DNA of 64,000 nucleotides from Thermoflexaceae bacterium (GTDB taxonomy: Bacteria > Chloroflexota > Dehalococcoidia > Tepidiformales > Tepidiformaceae): positions 930,001 to 994,000 of the forward strand of contig JABTUD010000001.1 of assembly GCA_015075555.1 (NCBI GenBank), written 5' to 3'. Below are positions 25,594 through 33,600 of this stretch, piece after piece. The translations under genes and the position numbers were made by a program. Position 1 is the first letter of the stretch. Each line of letters starts with the position of its first letter. Below the pieces are notes generated by a model that was given only the letters and a program-made list of their open reading frames with translations, had not been told where the DNA came from and made no database searches.

Positions 25594-25630
25594 CCGTGGC
25601 GACCGCTGCTGCTGATAGCGGTCGCCACGG
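25594..25630. terminator. Perfect 14-bp hairpin downstream of EGNAIL gene
   Basis: The arms 25594-25607 and 25617-25630 (CCGTGGCGACCGCT and its complement) are perfect, with a 9-base loop. On the minus strand the hairpin is followed by TTTCG, so it resembles an intrinsic terminator with a weak T tract. It lies 90 nt past the EGNAIL gene stop. Confidence 0.6.
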
Positions 25631-25719
25631 ATGCTGTCTCGGGGTGAGTGTCGCGTCATTGAGCTCGCCTGCCCGGGGGAGGTCGAAAACCCCACTCGAG
25701 CGCTGACCTGTTTCGGCAG

Positions 25720-26199
25720 CTACTGCCGCAGGTCGACAATGACGTCGAGTGGAAGCCCAAGGCCAAGTGCCTGGAGGATGGCGTTGCCCTCGTTGATGGC
25801 CTGGATCGCTGCGGCTTCCTCCGCATCTGACTGAGCAACGATTACCGCGGACTTGGTGAGGGGCTCGCCCAATGCGGCAAGGATGGCGTTGCCTTCGGCG
25901 ACTCCCGAACTGACCATGGATGCCTGCTCCGCTGAGCCGACGATGTAGATGTATGTCGGAGCAGGCGGTGAGACGACCCCTACCGCACCGCTGAGGCTGC
26001 TGGTACCCGGATTGGCGCCGGGAGCAACCGCAACGCTGGCAGGCTGCTTCGCGGACTCGTCGCCCCCGCGGGAGACCAGGGCTACCCCGGCTGCTGCTGC
26101 CAGGAGAAACGCGCAGCCAATAGCTGCGATGACCGTCTTGCGCCCGAAGTGCGCGGGATGGCCCGCTACAGGCCTTCCGGATGTGACATTTGTGACCAT
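25720..26199 (-). CDS. Membrane-anchored protein with duplicated EGNAIL motif
   Basis: This 159-residue protein has a short basic N-terminus, a single hydrophobic helix at ~23-43 (TVIAAIGCAFLLAAAAGVAL) and a probably extracytoplasmic domain. Two copies of an EGNAIL-like motif occur: VAEGNAILAALGEPL and INEGNAILQALGLGL, about 40 residues apart. No family is recognised. AAAAGGAGT before ATG 26199 supports that start over a longer frame. Leader B lies upstream. It sits directly downstream of LAL regulator 2, mirroring the HAF gene after regulator 1. Confidence 0.6.
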   Translation of the reverse strand: MVTNVTSGRPVAGHPAHFGRKTVIAAIGCAFLLAAAAGVALVSRGGDESAKQPASVAVAPGANPGTSSLSGAVGVVSPPAPTYIYIVGSAEQASMVSSGVAEGNAILAALGEPLTKSAVIVAQSDAEEAAAIQAINEGNAILQALGLGLPLDVIVDLRQ

Positions 26200-26313
26200 T
26201 TCAATCGACTCCTTTTCGTCGAAATCCCTGAAGAGGTTCGGGTGGCTCATTCGCCAGCCACCGGGCGAGTCTGCGCACGTCGATCAAAGGTCCCTCCTTC
26301 CTTCGTCGCGGCA

Positions 26314-26421
26314 GGTTGCCCGCCGGGCGCCCTGGCTCTGCCCGGTGCGTCCGGCGAGTCGTCCTGCCATGAGAAGGGTCTGATCCGCGGGCCCCGGCCC
26401 GCTTCCGTTGAACTGCGCAAC
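26314..26421 (-). promoter_or_regulatory. Conserved leader element B, upstream of EGNAIL gene
   Basis: This is the counterpart of leader A. On the minus strand it reads GTTGCGCAGTTCAACGGAAGC, followed by a hairpin GCGGGCC/GGCCCGC, then the 8-bp stem CTCGCCGG/CCGGCGGG and GGGCAACC. The distance between the two conserved ends is 86 bp here and 87 bp in A. Hairpin bases differ from A while the pairing is kept. It lies 115 nt upstream of the EGNAIL start. Confidence 0.55.
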
Positions 26422-26490
26422 TTAGCGGCGCTGTCCTGGAATCGCATTCGCTCCTGTGGCAGCGACTATGTAGAGCAATGGCGGGGAGGC

Positions 26491-29400
26491 TTACCGCCCG
26501 GGGTTGTCGAGGTGATGGGATATGGCGTAACTGGCGGCCTGGGCGCGGCCGTGAGCGCCAGTCTTCAGGTAGATGTTGGCGATGTGGCGCTCGACCGTGC
26601 GCACGCTGAGGACGAGCTGCTCGCCGATCTCCTTGCTGCTGGCCCCGGCGGCAAGGAGCCCCAGGACCTCGACTTCGCGGCTGGTGAGCCCCGCGGGCCG
26701 CACCGCTTCAGGAGCGCTTTCGCCATCGCCGCACAATTCACGGGCCAGGGTTTCGAGGCGGGCCAGCCAGGGCCGGGCAGCGCCGATCCTCTCGTAGACC
26801 TCCCGGGCGTGCGAGAGCTTTTCGGCCACGAAGGCGCGGCGGGTGCGGCTTCGGTGGAGGCGCCCGCCGAGGCGAGCCCAGACCTCAAACGCATCCGCTT
26901 CATCCCAGGGCAGGGAATGTGCACGGAAATCCTCAATGGCGTGTTCGAAGTGCGAACCGGCCCCCGGGCTCCCGGCGGCAAGGGCGACGGCCCCCTCTGC
27001 CAGGGCCGCCCGCCCTGCGAGCCCCCGCCAATTCGCGCCGGCAGCGAGGATCTCCCGGACCCGTTCGAGGTGGGCCTGTGCTTCGGAAATCGCCCCCGTG
27101 TGGGCCCTGGCGAGGGCAAGCTCGGCCGCCGCCGGCATCTCAATGAGGAGGCTGGGGCCGTTCACACCGATCTCCAGGACGTCTGCGAGGGCGTGCGTGG
27201 CAGCCTCGCAGTCCCCGCGAAGCCGCTTCGCCCGGGCGAGCCATAGTCCCGCAGATGCCTGGGCCGACAGGAAGAGGGCAGCCGGCGCCGCCTGGACCCT
27301 CCGGGCCCAGGTGGTCTCGGCTCGCTCCCAGTCGCCCTCCATGAAGGCAACTTCTGGCGGGACCCGGAGTCCGGTCTCGGCGAGAATCAGCCGGCTCCTC
27401 TCCAGGTCGCCGCTGCAGGCGAAGACGATTGACATATTGGTGTGCAGCTCCGAACGCCGGGCAGGCGCGTGCCGGAGCCGGGGTTGTCCAATCTCTCGTT
27501 CATACCAGTCCAGCGCGGGTCGGGGATCGCCGAGCTCGTAGAGGCGGCCGCCGAGCCATGCCGCGGCCACGTAGGAACGGTAGGTGTTGTCGAGCCGGTC
27601 GGCCGTCTCCCAGGCGCGAGCCATCAGCTGGAGCCCCTCGTCGATTTGACCCAGGGCATTCAGGTGATGGGCGTGCATCACAGCGTTCGTTACCCACCGG
27701 TCTTCGCTGCCGATCGCCAGGGCCACCTCCATCGCCCTTCGCGAGGCATCGAGGCCCTCCCTGGTATTCACCATCCACACGGCAACGAGGCCCAATCCAC
27801 TGAATAGACTGAGCTGGGCGTCGCTGGGCGGACCGTCACGAAACTGGGGCTCAGCAGCGTGCAGGTGACGCAAGGCGGCATGGTTGTCGTTGACTGCGCT
27901 GCCCGCGCCGAGGAGCAGCCCCAGGCGGGCGTGCATTGCCGCGGCGCCCGCGTGGTCTCTCATCCTTACGTGCAGAGCGATCGCCTGCTCGAAGTAAGCG
28001 ATGCCCTTCGCGTAGCGATCGTAGCCAATCACCTGCATGAGCTCGCCGAGCTTTTCTACTAACCGCACGACCTCCTCGTCGCCGATGTGATGGCGGGCCA
28101 TCAAGGAGAGCGCTGCTTCCCAGTGAACCTGAGCCTCTTCATAGGCGAGGGACTTGTTGGCGGCTTCGCCCGCCCGCAGCGAGAAGTCGATGGCCTTTTC
28201 GGCCGGGGCGAAGGGGCCCGCCTGGCGGTAGTGCATGGCGACCGTCGAGAGGTGGCGCGCGCCCCCGTCACCAAGGGTCTCCTCGATTGCCTCGGCGGCA
28301 GTGAGATGCAGGGCCTGTCTCCTGGGTGGGCTCATTTGGTCAAGCAGAGCGTCGCGGACGAGTGCGTGCGCAAACTGGTAGCCGGGGCCCTCCTGGGCGA
28401 GAATTCCTGCCCTGACGCACTCCTCAACCCCACGTGCAAGTGCGCGCGTATCGGCGCCAAGCATGCGTTCGGCGACCGGGAAGAAGAGGCTGAACTCATC
28501 GCCCAGGACGGCGGCCACTTCGAGCAACCTGTGGGTCTCGGGCGCGAGGCGCGAAAGGCGCGCACCTACCACCTGGCGAACGCTTTCGGGGAGCCCCCAG
28601 ACCTCGGCGGCGACTGAGGCATCGCCTGGGTCCAACCCCGCAGCCGAAAAGTGGCGCATCACCTCTTCGATGAAGAAGGGGTTTCCAGCCGTACGTTCGT
28701 GGAGAACCCGGAGTACCTGAGGGGCAATCCGGGCGCCACCATTGAGAGTCATCGCGAGGGCATCCGCGTCTTCGAGCGAGAGCGGCCCGAGGCCAATCTC
28801 GATGCATCGCCGTTCACGTTCGACCTCGGCGATGGCAGTGAAGAGGGGGTGAGACCTGTCCACACCTGCGGTCCGGTGCGTCCCAACCAGCAGAAGTGGG
28901 GCGCCGCCGATCTTGCGCGCAAGGTGGGCGAGCAACAGGAGCGTGCCTTTGTCGGCCCAGTGAAGGTCATCGAGGCAGAGAAGCAGCCCGCGCGCCTCCA
29001 CCGACCGGGCAACTTCAATGAGGAGGTCCGACGTAGTCTCAAAGAGCCGGTAGCGCGCGGTTTCGGAACTCCACGCGACACCGCGCCGGGGCTGAGGCAT
29101 TGGGATGCGCAATTCCGGGATGAGCGATGCGATTTCTGGCGCCTGCTCGATGAGTGACTGCGCCTTATCACCCGGAAACGCGCGCAGGCACTCCCTCACA
29201 ATGTCGGCGAAGGGCAGATAGGGCGGCATGCCTTCACTGTCGTAGGCTCGCCCGGTGGCAACTATCCATCCAGACGCACGGCCCAGCCCGGTCAGTTCGC
29301 GCAGCAGCCGCGACTTGCCAATCCCCGCCTCGCCATGGACGAATACGACCCCGCCGTCACCCGTGGCGGCTGATTCAAGCCTCTCGCGCAGAGCGGCCAT

Positions 29401-29556
29401 CTCCCGCTGGCGCCCAACGAGTGAGGTCTTGCCGCATGGCGCGGGGGACTCTGAGTTCAGCGCATGGCGCTCGCCGGCTCCGGGCATCGTACGAGTACCT
29501 GCCGAGTCCACATTTTTGACAAGTATATTGCATATCCGGGGCGTTGCTGTGGACAT
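26491..29556 (-). CDS. LAL-type LuxR family transcriptional regulator 2
   Basis: This 1,021-residue paralogue of regulator 1 has the same order: STAND NTPase with Walker A GEAGIGKS (residues 75-82) and LLLCLDDLHWAD, a helical repeat middle, and a C-terminal LuxR helix-turn-helix (LTSREVEVLGLLAAG; KEIGEQLVLSVRTVERHIAN). The two C-terminal domains are nearly identical. The first ~45 residues are an extra N-terminal extension. The EGNAIL gene and leader B follow downstream. Divergent from lutA, with only 57 bp between starts, so promoters may overlap. Confidence 0.88.
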   Translation of the reverse strand: MSTATPRICNILVKNVDSAGTRTMPGAGERHALNSESPAPCGKTSLVGRQREMAALRERLESAATGDGGVVFVHGEAGIGKSRLLRELTGLGRASGWIVATGRAYDSEGMPPYLPFADIVRECLRAFPGDKAQSLIEQAPEIASLIPELRIPMPQPRRGVAWSSETARYRLFETTSDLLIEVARSVEARGLLLCLDDLHWADKGTLLLLAHLARKIGGAPLLLVGTHRTAGVDRSHPLFTAIAEVERERRCIEIGLGPLSLEDADALAMTLNGGARIAPQVLRVLHERTAGNPFFIEEVMRHFSAAGLDPGDASVAAEVWGLPESVRQVVGARLSRLAPETHRLLEVAAVLGDEFSLFFPVAERMLGADTRALARGVEECVRAGILAQEGPGYQFAHALVRDALLDQMSPPRRQALHLTAAEAIEETLGDGGARHLSTVAMHYRQAGPFAPAEKAIDFSLRAGEAANKSLAYEEAQVHWEAALSLMARHHIGDEEVVRLVEKLGELMQVIGYDRYAKGIAYFEQAIALHVRMRDHAGAAAMHARLGLLLGAGSAVNDNHAALRHLHAAEPQFRDGPPSDAQLSLFSGLGLVAVWMVNTREGLDASRRAMEVALAIGSEDRWVTNAVMHAHHLNALGQIDEGLQLMARAWETADRLDNTYRSYVAAAWLGGRLYELGDPRPALDWYEREIGQPRLRHAPARRSELHTNMSIVFACSGDLERSRLILAETGLRVPPEVAFMEGDWERAETTWARRVQAAPAALFLSAQASAGLWLARAKRLRGDCEAATHALADVLEIGVNGPSLLIEMPAAAELALARAHTGAISEAQAHLERVREILAAGANWRGLAGRAALAEGAVALAAGSPGAGSHFEHAIEDFRAHSLPWDEADAFEVWARLGGRLHRSRTRRAFVAEKLSHAREVYERIGAARPWLARLETLARELCGDGESAPEAVRPAGLTSREVEVLGLLAAGASSKEIGEQLVLSVRTVERHIANIYLKTGAHGRAQAASYAISHHLDNPGR

Positions 29557-29613
29557 CGTTCACCTCTCCCGCACAACTTGCCGCCGCCACGAGGCATGGC
29601 TACGGTTACGGGC

Positions 29614-30333
29614 ATGCCTCGCGTTGCCCTCTTCGCCCCCTGCTTCATGGCCACGCTCCGGCCAGTGGATGCGCGCCACGCCGAGCGCGTGCTCCGCGCC
29701 CTCGGCGACGAGGTGACGGTCATCGAGGGACGCTGCTGCGGACAGCCGGCCTTCAACAGCGGCTACCGCGACGAGGCCCGCGCCACGGGCCGGGAATTGC
29801 TGCGCGCTGCCCAGCCACACGCGGTGGTCGTCACACCATCCGCCTCGTGTGTGAGCATGGTGCGCCATTACCTGCCCACGACTTTCGAAGGCGAGCGGAA
29901 CGTCGCTGCGCAGAGCATCGGCAACCGGTTCCGCGAGTTCGCGGACTACGTTGCGAACCACCCCGCACTCGATTCGTTGTCGCTCAGGCTGCCGGGGGTG
30001 ATGGCCTACCACGACGCCTGTCACGCGCGCCGGGAGCTTGGACTGACGGGCGCCATCCTCGGCCTGCTGGGCCGCGTGGAGGGGCTCGAAATCCGCCGTC
30101 TCCACTACGAGGAGGAATGCTGCGGCTTCGGTGGCGCATTCAGCGTGAAGCACGCGGAGGTTTCGGCCGCGATGATGGCGGCCAAGCTCGCCGACGTTGG
30201 CAGCACGGGAGCGCGCGTACTGGTTTCCACAGATCTTTCGTGCCTGGCGCACCTCGAAGCAGGCGCCCGCGGCCTGGGCATGGCGCTCGAAACGTGGACG
30301 GTGGCGGAAGTCCTTTCCAGGGCGCTCCCGTGA
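29614..30333 (+). CDS. lutA: LutA-like CCG-domain iron-sulfur protein
   Basis: This protein of about 239 residues carries two CCG (cysteine-rich) domains: GRCCGQPAFNSG near residue 40 and EECCGFGGAFSVKH near residue 170. It is the LutA/LldE component of the L-lactate oxidation complex, which binds unusual [4Fe-4S] clusters. The start MPRVALFAPCF matches the family; an in-frame ATG at 29596 is an alternative. It overlaps the following lutBC gene as GTGA, so the complex is translationally coupled. Confidence 0.85.
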   Translation: MPRVALFAPCFMATLRPVDARHAERVLRALGDEVTVIEGRCCGQPAFNSGYRDEARATGRELLRAAQPHAVVVTPSASCVSMVRHYLPTTFEGERNVAAQSIGNRFREFADYVANHPALDSLSLRLPGVMAYHDACHARRELGLTGAILGLLGRVEGLEIRRLHYEEECCGFGGAFSVKHAEVSAAMMAAKLADVGSTGARVLVSTDLSCLAHLEAGARGLGMALETWTVAEVLSRALP

Positions 30334-32093
30334 GCGAGTTCAGGGAGAGGGCCACGAGGGAGATGCAGCGCCATCACCCGGCCGCGACGGTCACGCCCAT
30401 CATGCGGAAGCTGGTGGCGGATTCGGCAGCGATGCTGGCGCGGGGACCTTCGGATGCGGCGCAGCGGGCGGCGGCAGCGCGGTCGTTCACAATCGCGCAC
30501 CTCGATGACCTGCACGAAGAGCTGCGCCGCCAGTTCCGCCGCCGCGGCATCGGCTACCACCGCGCGGCCACGCCAGAGGCGGCCCTGGCGACAATCCGCC
30601 GGCTCCTGAAGGGCGCCAGGCGGGTGGCGAAGTCCAAGACCATGGTGGGCGAAGAGGTTGGCCTTACACATGGGCTCCGCGAGGCAGGAATCGATGTTCT
30701 CGAGACCGATATCGGCGAGTACATCGTCGACATCGAGGGGCGCGGCCCGAGCCACATTACCGCGCCGGCTCTCCACCTCAATCGTGCCCGCATCCGCGAG
30801 CTGCTGGCACGCCGGGGGAAAGACCTGCCCGACGATGACCCGGAGCGTCTTTCCCGGCACGTACGCGACATCGTGCGCGATTTCTTCACCGATTGCGACG
30901 CGGGAATCACGGGTGTCAACACGACGGTTGCCTCCAGCGGCCGCATCGTCATCGTCGAGAACGAGGGCAACGTATCGCTTGGAGCAAGCCACCCGGAGCT
31001 GCACGTGGCGATAACGGGGCTCGAAAAGGTGGTGGCGGACGAAGCCGGGGCCCTGGCGATGCTCGAAGTGCTGGCGCCGAACGCGACCGCGCAGCCGCTC
31101 ACCTCGTTCAGCCACTTCCTGGCGAACCCAGACAAGGGGCAGGAACGGCACGTGGTCTTCGTCGACAACGGCCGTTCGGCGATCGCGAAGGACCTCCGCT
31201 ACCGCGAGGTGTTGAAATGCATCCGTTGTGGAGCGTGCATGAACGCGTGCCCGGTGTATCGGACGGCGGGCGGGCTCTCGTACGGGTCGCCATACATGGG
31301 GCCCATCGGCGCGGTGATCTCGCCGCTTCTCTGGGACGACGGGCGCTACGCCGACCTGCCGGACGCATCGAGCCTCTGCGGGCGCTGCACGGAGGTCTGC
31401 CCGGTTGGGATTCCCCTCCACCGGCTGCTGCTGGAGCTGCGCGCCGACGGGGTTGAGAACGGCGAGCTGGGCAGCGCACTTGAACGCCTCGGCTGGGAGG
31501 CATGGGCTGCCGCCTTCGGGGGCACAAAGCGCGCGAAGGTCGCAACAGCCCTTGGGCGCTTTGGAATCGAACGCTTCGGGCGGTTCTTCCAGGGTTTCCG
31601 GCCCGAGGGCGACCCCAGGGCCGCGCCATCGACGAGCGTGGAGAGAGACCCGGCGGCCATCGAGGGAGGAGGGAGGAGGGAGGAGGGAGCAGAAGCGGCG
31701 AGGCCCGGCGAGCCAGCCGCGGGTGAAAGCGCGCCGGGTGACCTGGTGGAGCTGTTCAGGTTGCGAGCCGGGGCGCTGGGGGTGGAAGTGGTCGAGCGGC
31801 TACGCAAGGAGGAGGGGGACCGGGTGCTGAAGGCAACGGCGGCGATTGCGAACACGGGCAGCGTGCTGCTCACGGGGAAGGAGGCGGCGCGGCGGCCGCT
31901 GTTGGCGGCGTCTCGGGTCGTGGTAGAGGTGCAGGCAAAGACGACCGTGCGTCACCCCTCGGACCTGGCGCCGTACCTGGGAGACGGCGACGCGCTGGTC
32001 CTGACAGGGGCGAGCCGCACTGCGGATATCGAGAAGCAGATCGTGCGGGGGATCCACGGCGCGGAGCGGATGGTGGTGGTGCTGCGGCAGTGA
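30330..32093 (+). CDS. lutB: LutB-LutC fusion iron-sulfur lactate utilisation protein
   Basis: This 587-residue protein fuses LutB (~1-430) with a shortened LutC/LUD domain (~460-587). The LutB part has a LUD-like N-terminus (KSKTMVGEEVGLTHGL; ITGVNTTVASSG) and two Fe-S motifs CIRCGACMNACP and CGRCTEVCP. The C-terminal part shows TGSVLLTGKEAARRP and LTGASRTADIEKQIVRGIHG, typical of LutC. The linker (from ~440) is low-complexity and encoded by four GAGGGAG heptamers. GTG 30330, overlapping the lutA stop, is the start. LutABC oxidises L-lactate to pyruvate. The normal LutC is ~240 residues, so the fused domain is truncated at its N-terminus. Confidence 0.85.
   Translation: MSEFRERATREMQRHHPAATVTPIMRKLVADSAAMLARGPSDAAQRAAAARSFTIAHLDDLHEELRRQFRRRGIGYHRAATPEAALATIRRLLKGARRVAKSKTMVGEEVGLTHGLREAGIDVLETDIGEYIVDIEGRGPSHITAPALHLNRARIRELLARRGKDLPDDDPERLSRHVRDIVRDFFTDCDAGITGVNTTVASSGRIVIVENEGNVSLGASHPELHVAITGLEKVVADEAGALAMLEVLAPNATAQPLTSFSHFLANPDKGQERHVVFVDNGRSAIAKDLRYREVLKCIRCGACMNACPVYRTAGGLSYGSPYMGPIGAVISPLLWDDGRYADLPDASSLCGRCTEVCPVGIPLHRLLLELRADGVENGELGSALERLGWEAWAAAFGGTKRAKVATALGRFGIERFGRFFQGFRPEGDPRAAPSTSVERDPAAIEGGGRREEGAEAARPGEPAAGESAPGDLVELFRLRAGALGVEVVERLRKEEGDRVLKATAAIANTGSVLLTGKEAARRPLLAASRVVVEVQAKTTVRHPSDLAPYLGDGDALVLTGASRTADIEKQIVRGIHGAERMVVVLRQ
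31662..31689 (+). repeat. Four perfect GAGGGAG heptamers inside lutBC
   Basis: Bases 31662-31689 are four exact tandem copies of GAGGGAG. This lies within the LutB-LutC linker. As 7 is not a multiple of 3, gain or loss of one copy would put LutC out of frame. A related tract lies at 45831-45879 in an intergenic repeat. Confidence 0.9.
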
Positions 32094-32179
32094 GAGGCAA
32101 GCCCCAGGAACGCGACAGGAGCTGACCACCCGGGGGCGCAGGATGGTCGCCGCGGCTGTAACCGCCCGGGGCACAATTG

Positions 32180-32677
32180 ATGGCTGCACGACAGGGGGTA
32201 CTGCCGCTTCTCCCCTTCGACCTGGATGGCGTGGTGGCCGAATTGCGGCGAACAACCTTCCCGGGAATCGAGGGGGACGTCGCCTGCCGGTTCTCGGCGG
32301 AGATCGAAGTGGTGGCTCAGATCACGACGGAGCCCTGGCCTGGATGTCGCGGGGACATAGAGGTGAACACCGCGCTGAACGTTCCCGGGACGCCGATCGA
32401 GGTCATTCGAGCGATTGTCAAGCACGAGTTGTTGCACCTCGTGGCACCCCCCGAACTCGTGCGCCGGTGGGGACGGTGGTACAGGGAGATTCACCCCCAG
32501 GCATTCCTGATGCGCCAGTTCGAAACGGCGCCAGAGTTCCAGACCGCCTGTGAGTGGCTGAAGCGCAACTTTGGGCGACAGCTGAAGACGGACCGGGATG
32601 GGTCGCTCGTCATCCACGGGCGCCGGGTACGAAAGGGGGGAAGGCGCCGAGTGGCGAAGGCGCCCGACCCGGACTGA
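32180..32677 (+). CDS. SprT-like zinc metalloprotein
   Basis: This 165-residue protein resembles the SprT/WSS1-like zinc-metallopeptidase fold. The motif VKHELLHLV supplies H-E-x-x-H; a third His is probably in the later REIHPQ stretch. ATG 32180 is used although a TTG one codon earlier is in frame. The C-terminus is very basic (GRRVRKGGRRRVAK), suggesting nucleic-acid association. It precedes the methyltransferase gene by 38 bp. Confidence 0.65.
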   Translation: MAARQGVLPLLPFDLDGVVAELRRTTFPGIEGDVACRFSAEIEVVAQITTEPWPGCRGDIEVNTALNVPGTPIEVIRAIVKHELLHLVAPPELVRRWGRWYREIHPQAFLMRQFETAPEFQTACEWLKRNFGRQLKTDRDGSLVIHGRRVRKGGRRRVAKAPDPD

Positions 32678-32715
32678 CGTTGCCCGAAGGCCGGGCACGG
32701 TTCCAGAATCGCGCC

Positions 32716-33594
32716 ATGGCAGCGCCGTTCTTGAAGTGGGCCGGGGGAAAGGCCAGGCTCGCCCCCATCGTGGCAAGGCGCGCACCCGGCGCCTTCGGGC
32801 GATACCACGAGCCGTTCGTCGGCGGGGGGGCAGTCTTCTTCGCCCTCGAGGCCGCCGGAATGGTTCGCGAGGCCGTTCTCAACGACGCCAATGGCGACCT
32901 CATTGAGTGCTTCACGATCGTCCGGGACGAGGTCGAAGCGCTTATCGCCGAGCTGCGGCCCATGGCCGGAGGGTACGAGTCACTCGAGCAGAGTCAGCGG
33001 CAGCACCTCTACTACGAACGCCGCGCGACAGTCCCCGCCGATCCCGTCGAGCGGGCGGCCCGTCTCATCTTCTTGAACCGGACCTGCTACAACGGGCTCT
33101 ACCGCGTGAACAGCCGGGGGGTGTTCAACGTCCCCCACGGGCGGTACAAGAACCCGCGCATCCTCGATGAGCCGGGCCTCCGGTCGGCATCGCTGGCGCT
33201 GCGGGCAGTGGAGTTTTCGTGCGGCGACTTCGAATCCGCCTGTGCCAGGGCCAGGGCAGGTGATTTCGTCTACCTGGACCCGCCCTACCAGCCCCTGAGC
33301 CGGACGGCGAGGTTCACCAGCTATACGCCGGGCGACTTCGGGCCCGCCGACCAGGAGCGGCTGCGAGACGCGTTCGAGGCGATGTCGCGCAGGGGTGTTG
33401 CGGCGATGCTTTCGAACTCAGACCACGAAGCAGTGCGCCGGCTCTATGAAGGGCTGGGCTACCACTTCGAAGTGGTGGAGATGTCGCGGGCGATCAACTC
33501 CGTGGGAACGGGGAGGGCGCCTGTACCGGAACTGCTGATCGACAACTTCGGGCGAGACGAGGTACGGCAGGCCCTCCGTGACAGCAGCGCGTAG
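32716..33594 (+). CDS. Dam-type (D12 class) adenine-N6 DNA methyltransferase
   Basis: This 292-residue protein is a D12-class N6-adenine methyltransferase. Motif FLKWAGGKARL at the start binds S-adenosylmethionine, PFVGGGAVFF is motif I, and FVYLDPPYQPLS carries the catalytic DPPY motif IV. The classical target of Dam is GATC, but the site here cannot be read from sequence. No restriction nuclease is adjacent, so it may be an orphan enzyme. The longest frame starts earlier at 32554; ATG 32716 matches the family start. Confidence 0.88.
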   Translation: MAAPFLKWAGGKARLAPIVARRAPGAFGRYHEPFVGGGAVFFALEAAGMVREAVLNDANGDLIECFTIVRDEVEALIAELRPMAGGYESLEQSQRQHLYYERRATVPADPVERAARLIFLNRTCYNGLYRVNSRGVFNVPHGRYKNPRILDEPGLRSASLALRAVEFSCGDFESACARARAGDFVYLDPPYQPLSRTARFTSYTPGDFGPADQERLRDAFEAMSRRGVAAMLSNSDHEAVRRLYEGLGYHFEVVEMSRAINSVGTGRAPVPELLIDNFGRDEVRQALRDSSA

Positions 33595-33600
33595 CACCCC

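Noticed and set aside
22186-26421. Leaders A/B as known SAM, c-di-GMP or cobalamin riboswitches
   Set aside because: GGGCAACC and stems resemble parts of several classes, but the full core motifs of these classes are not present in order.
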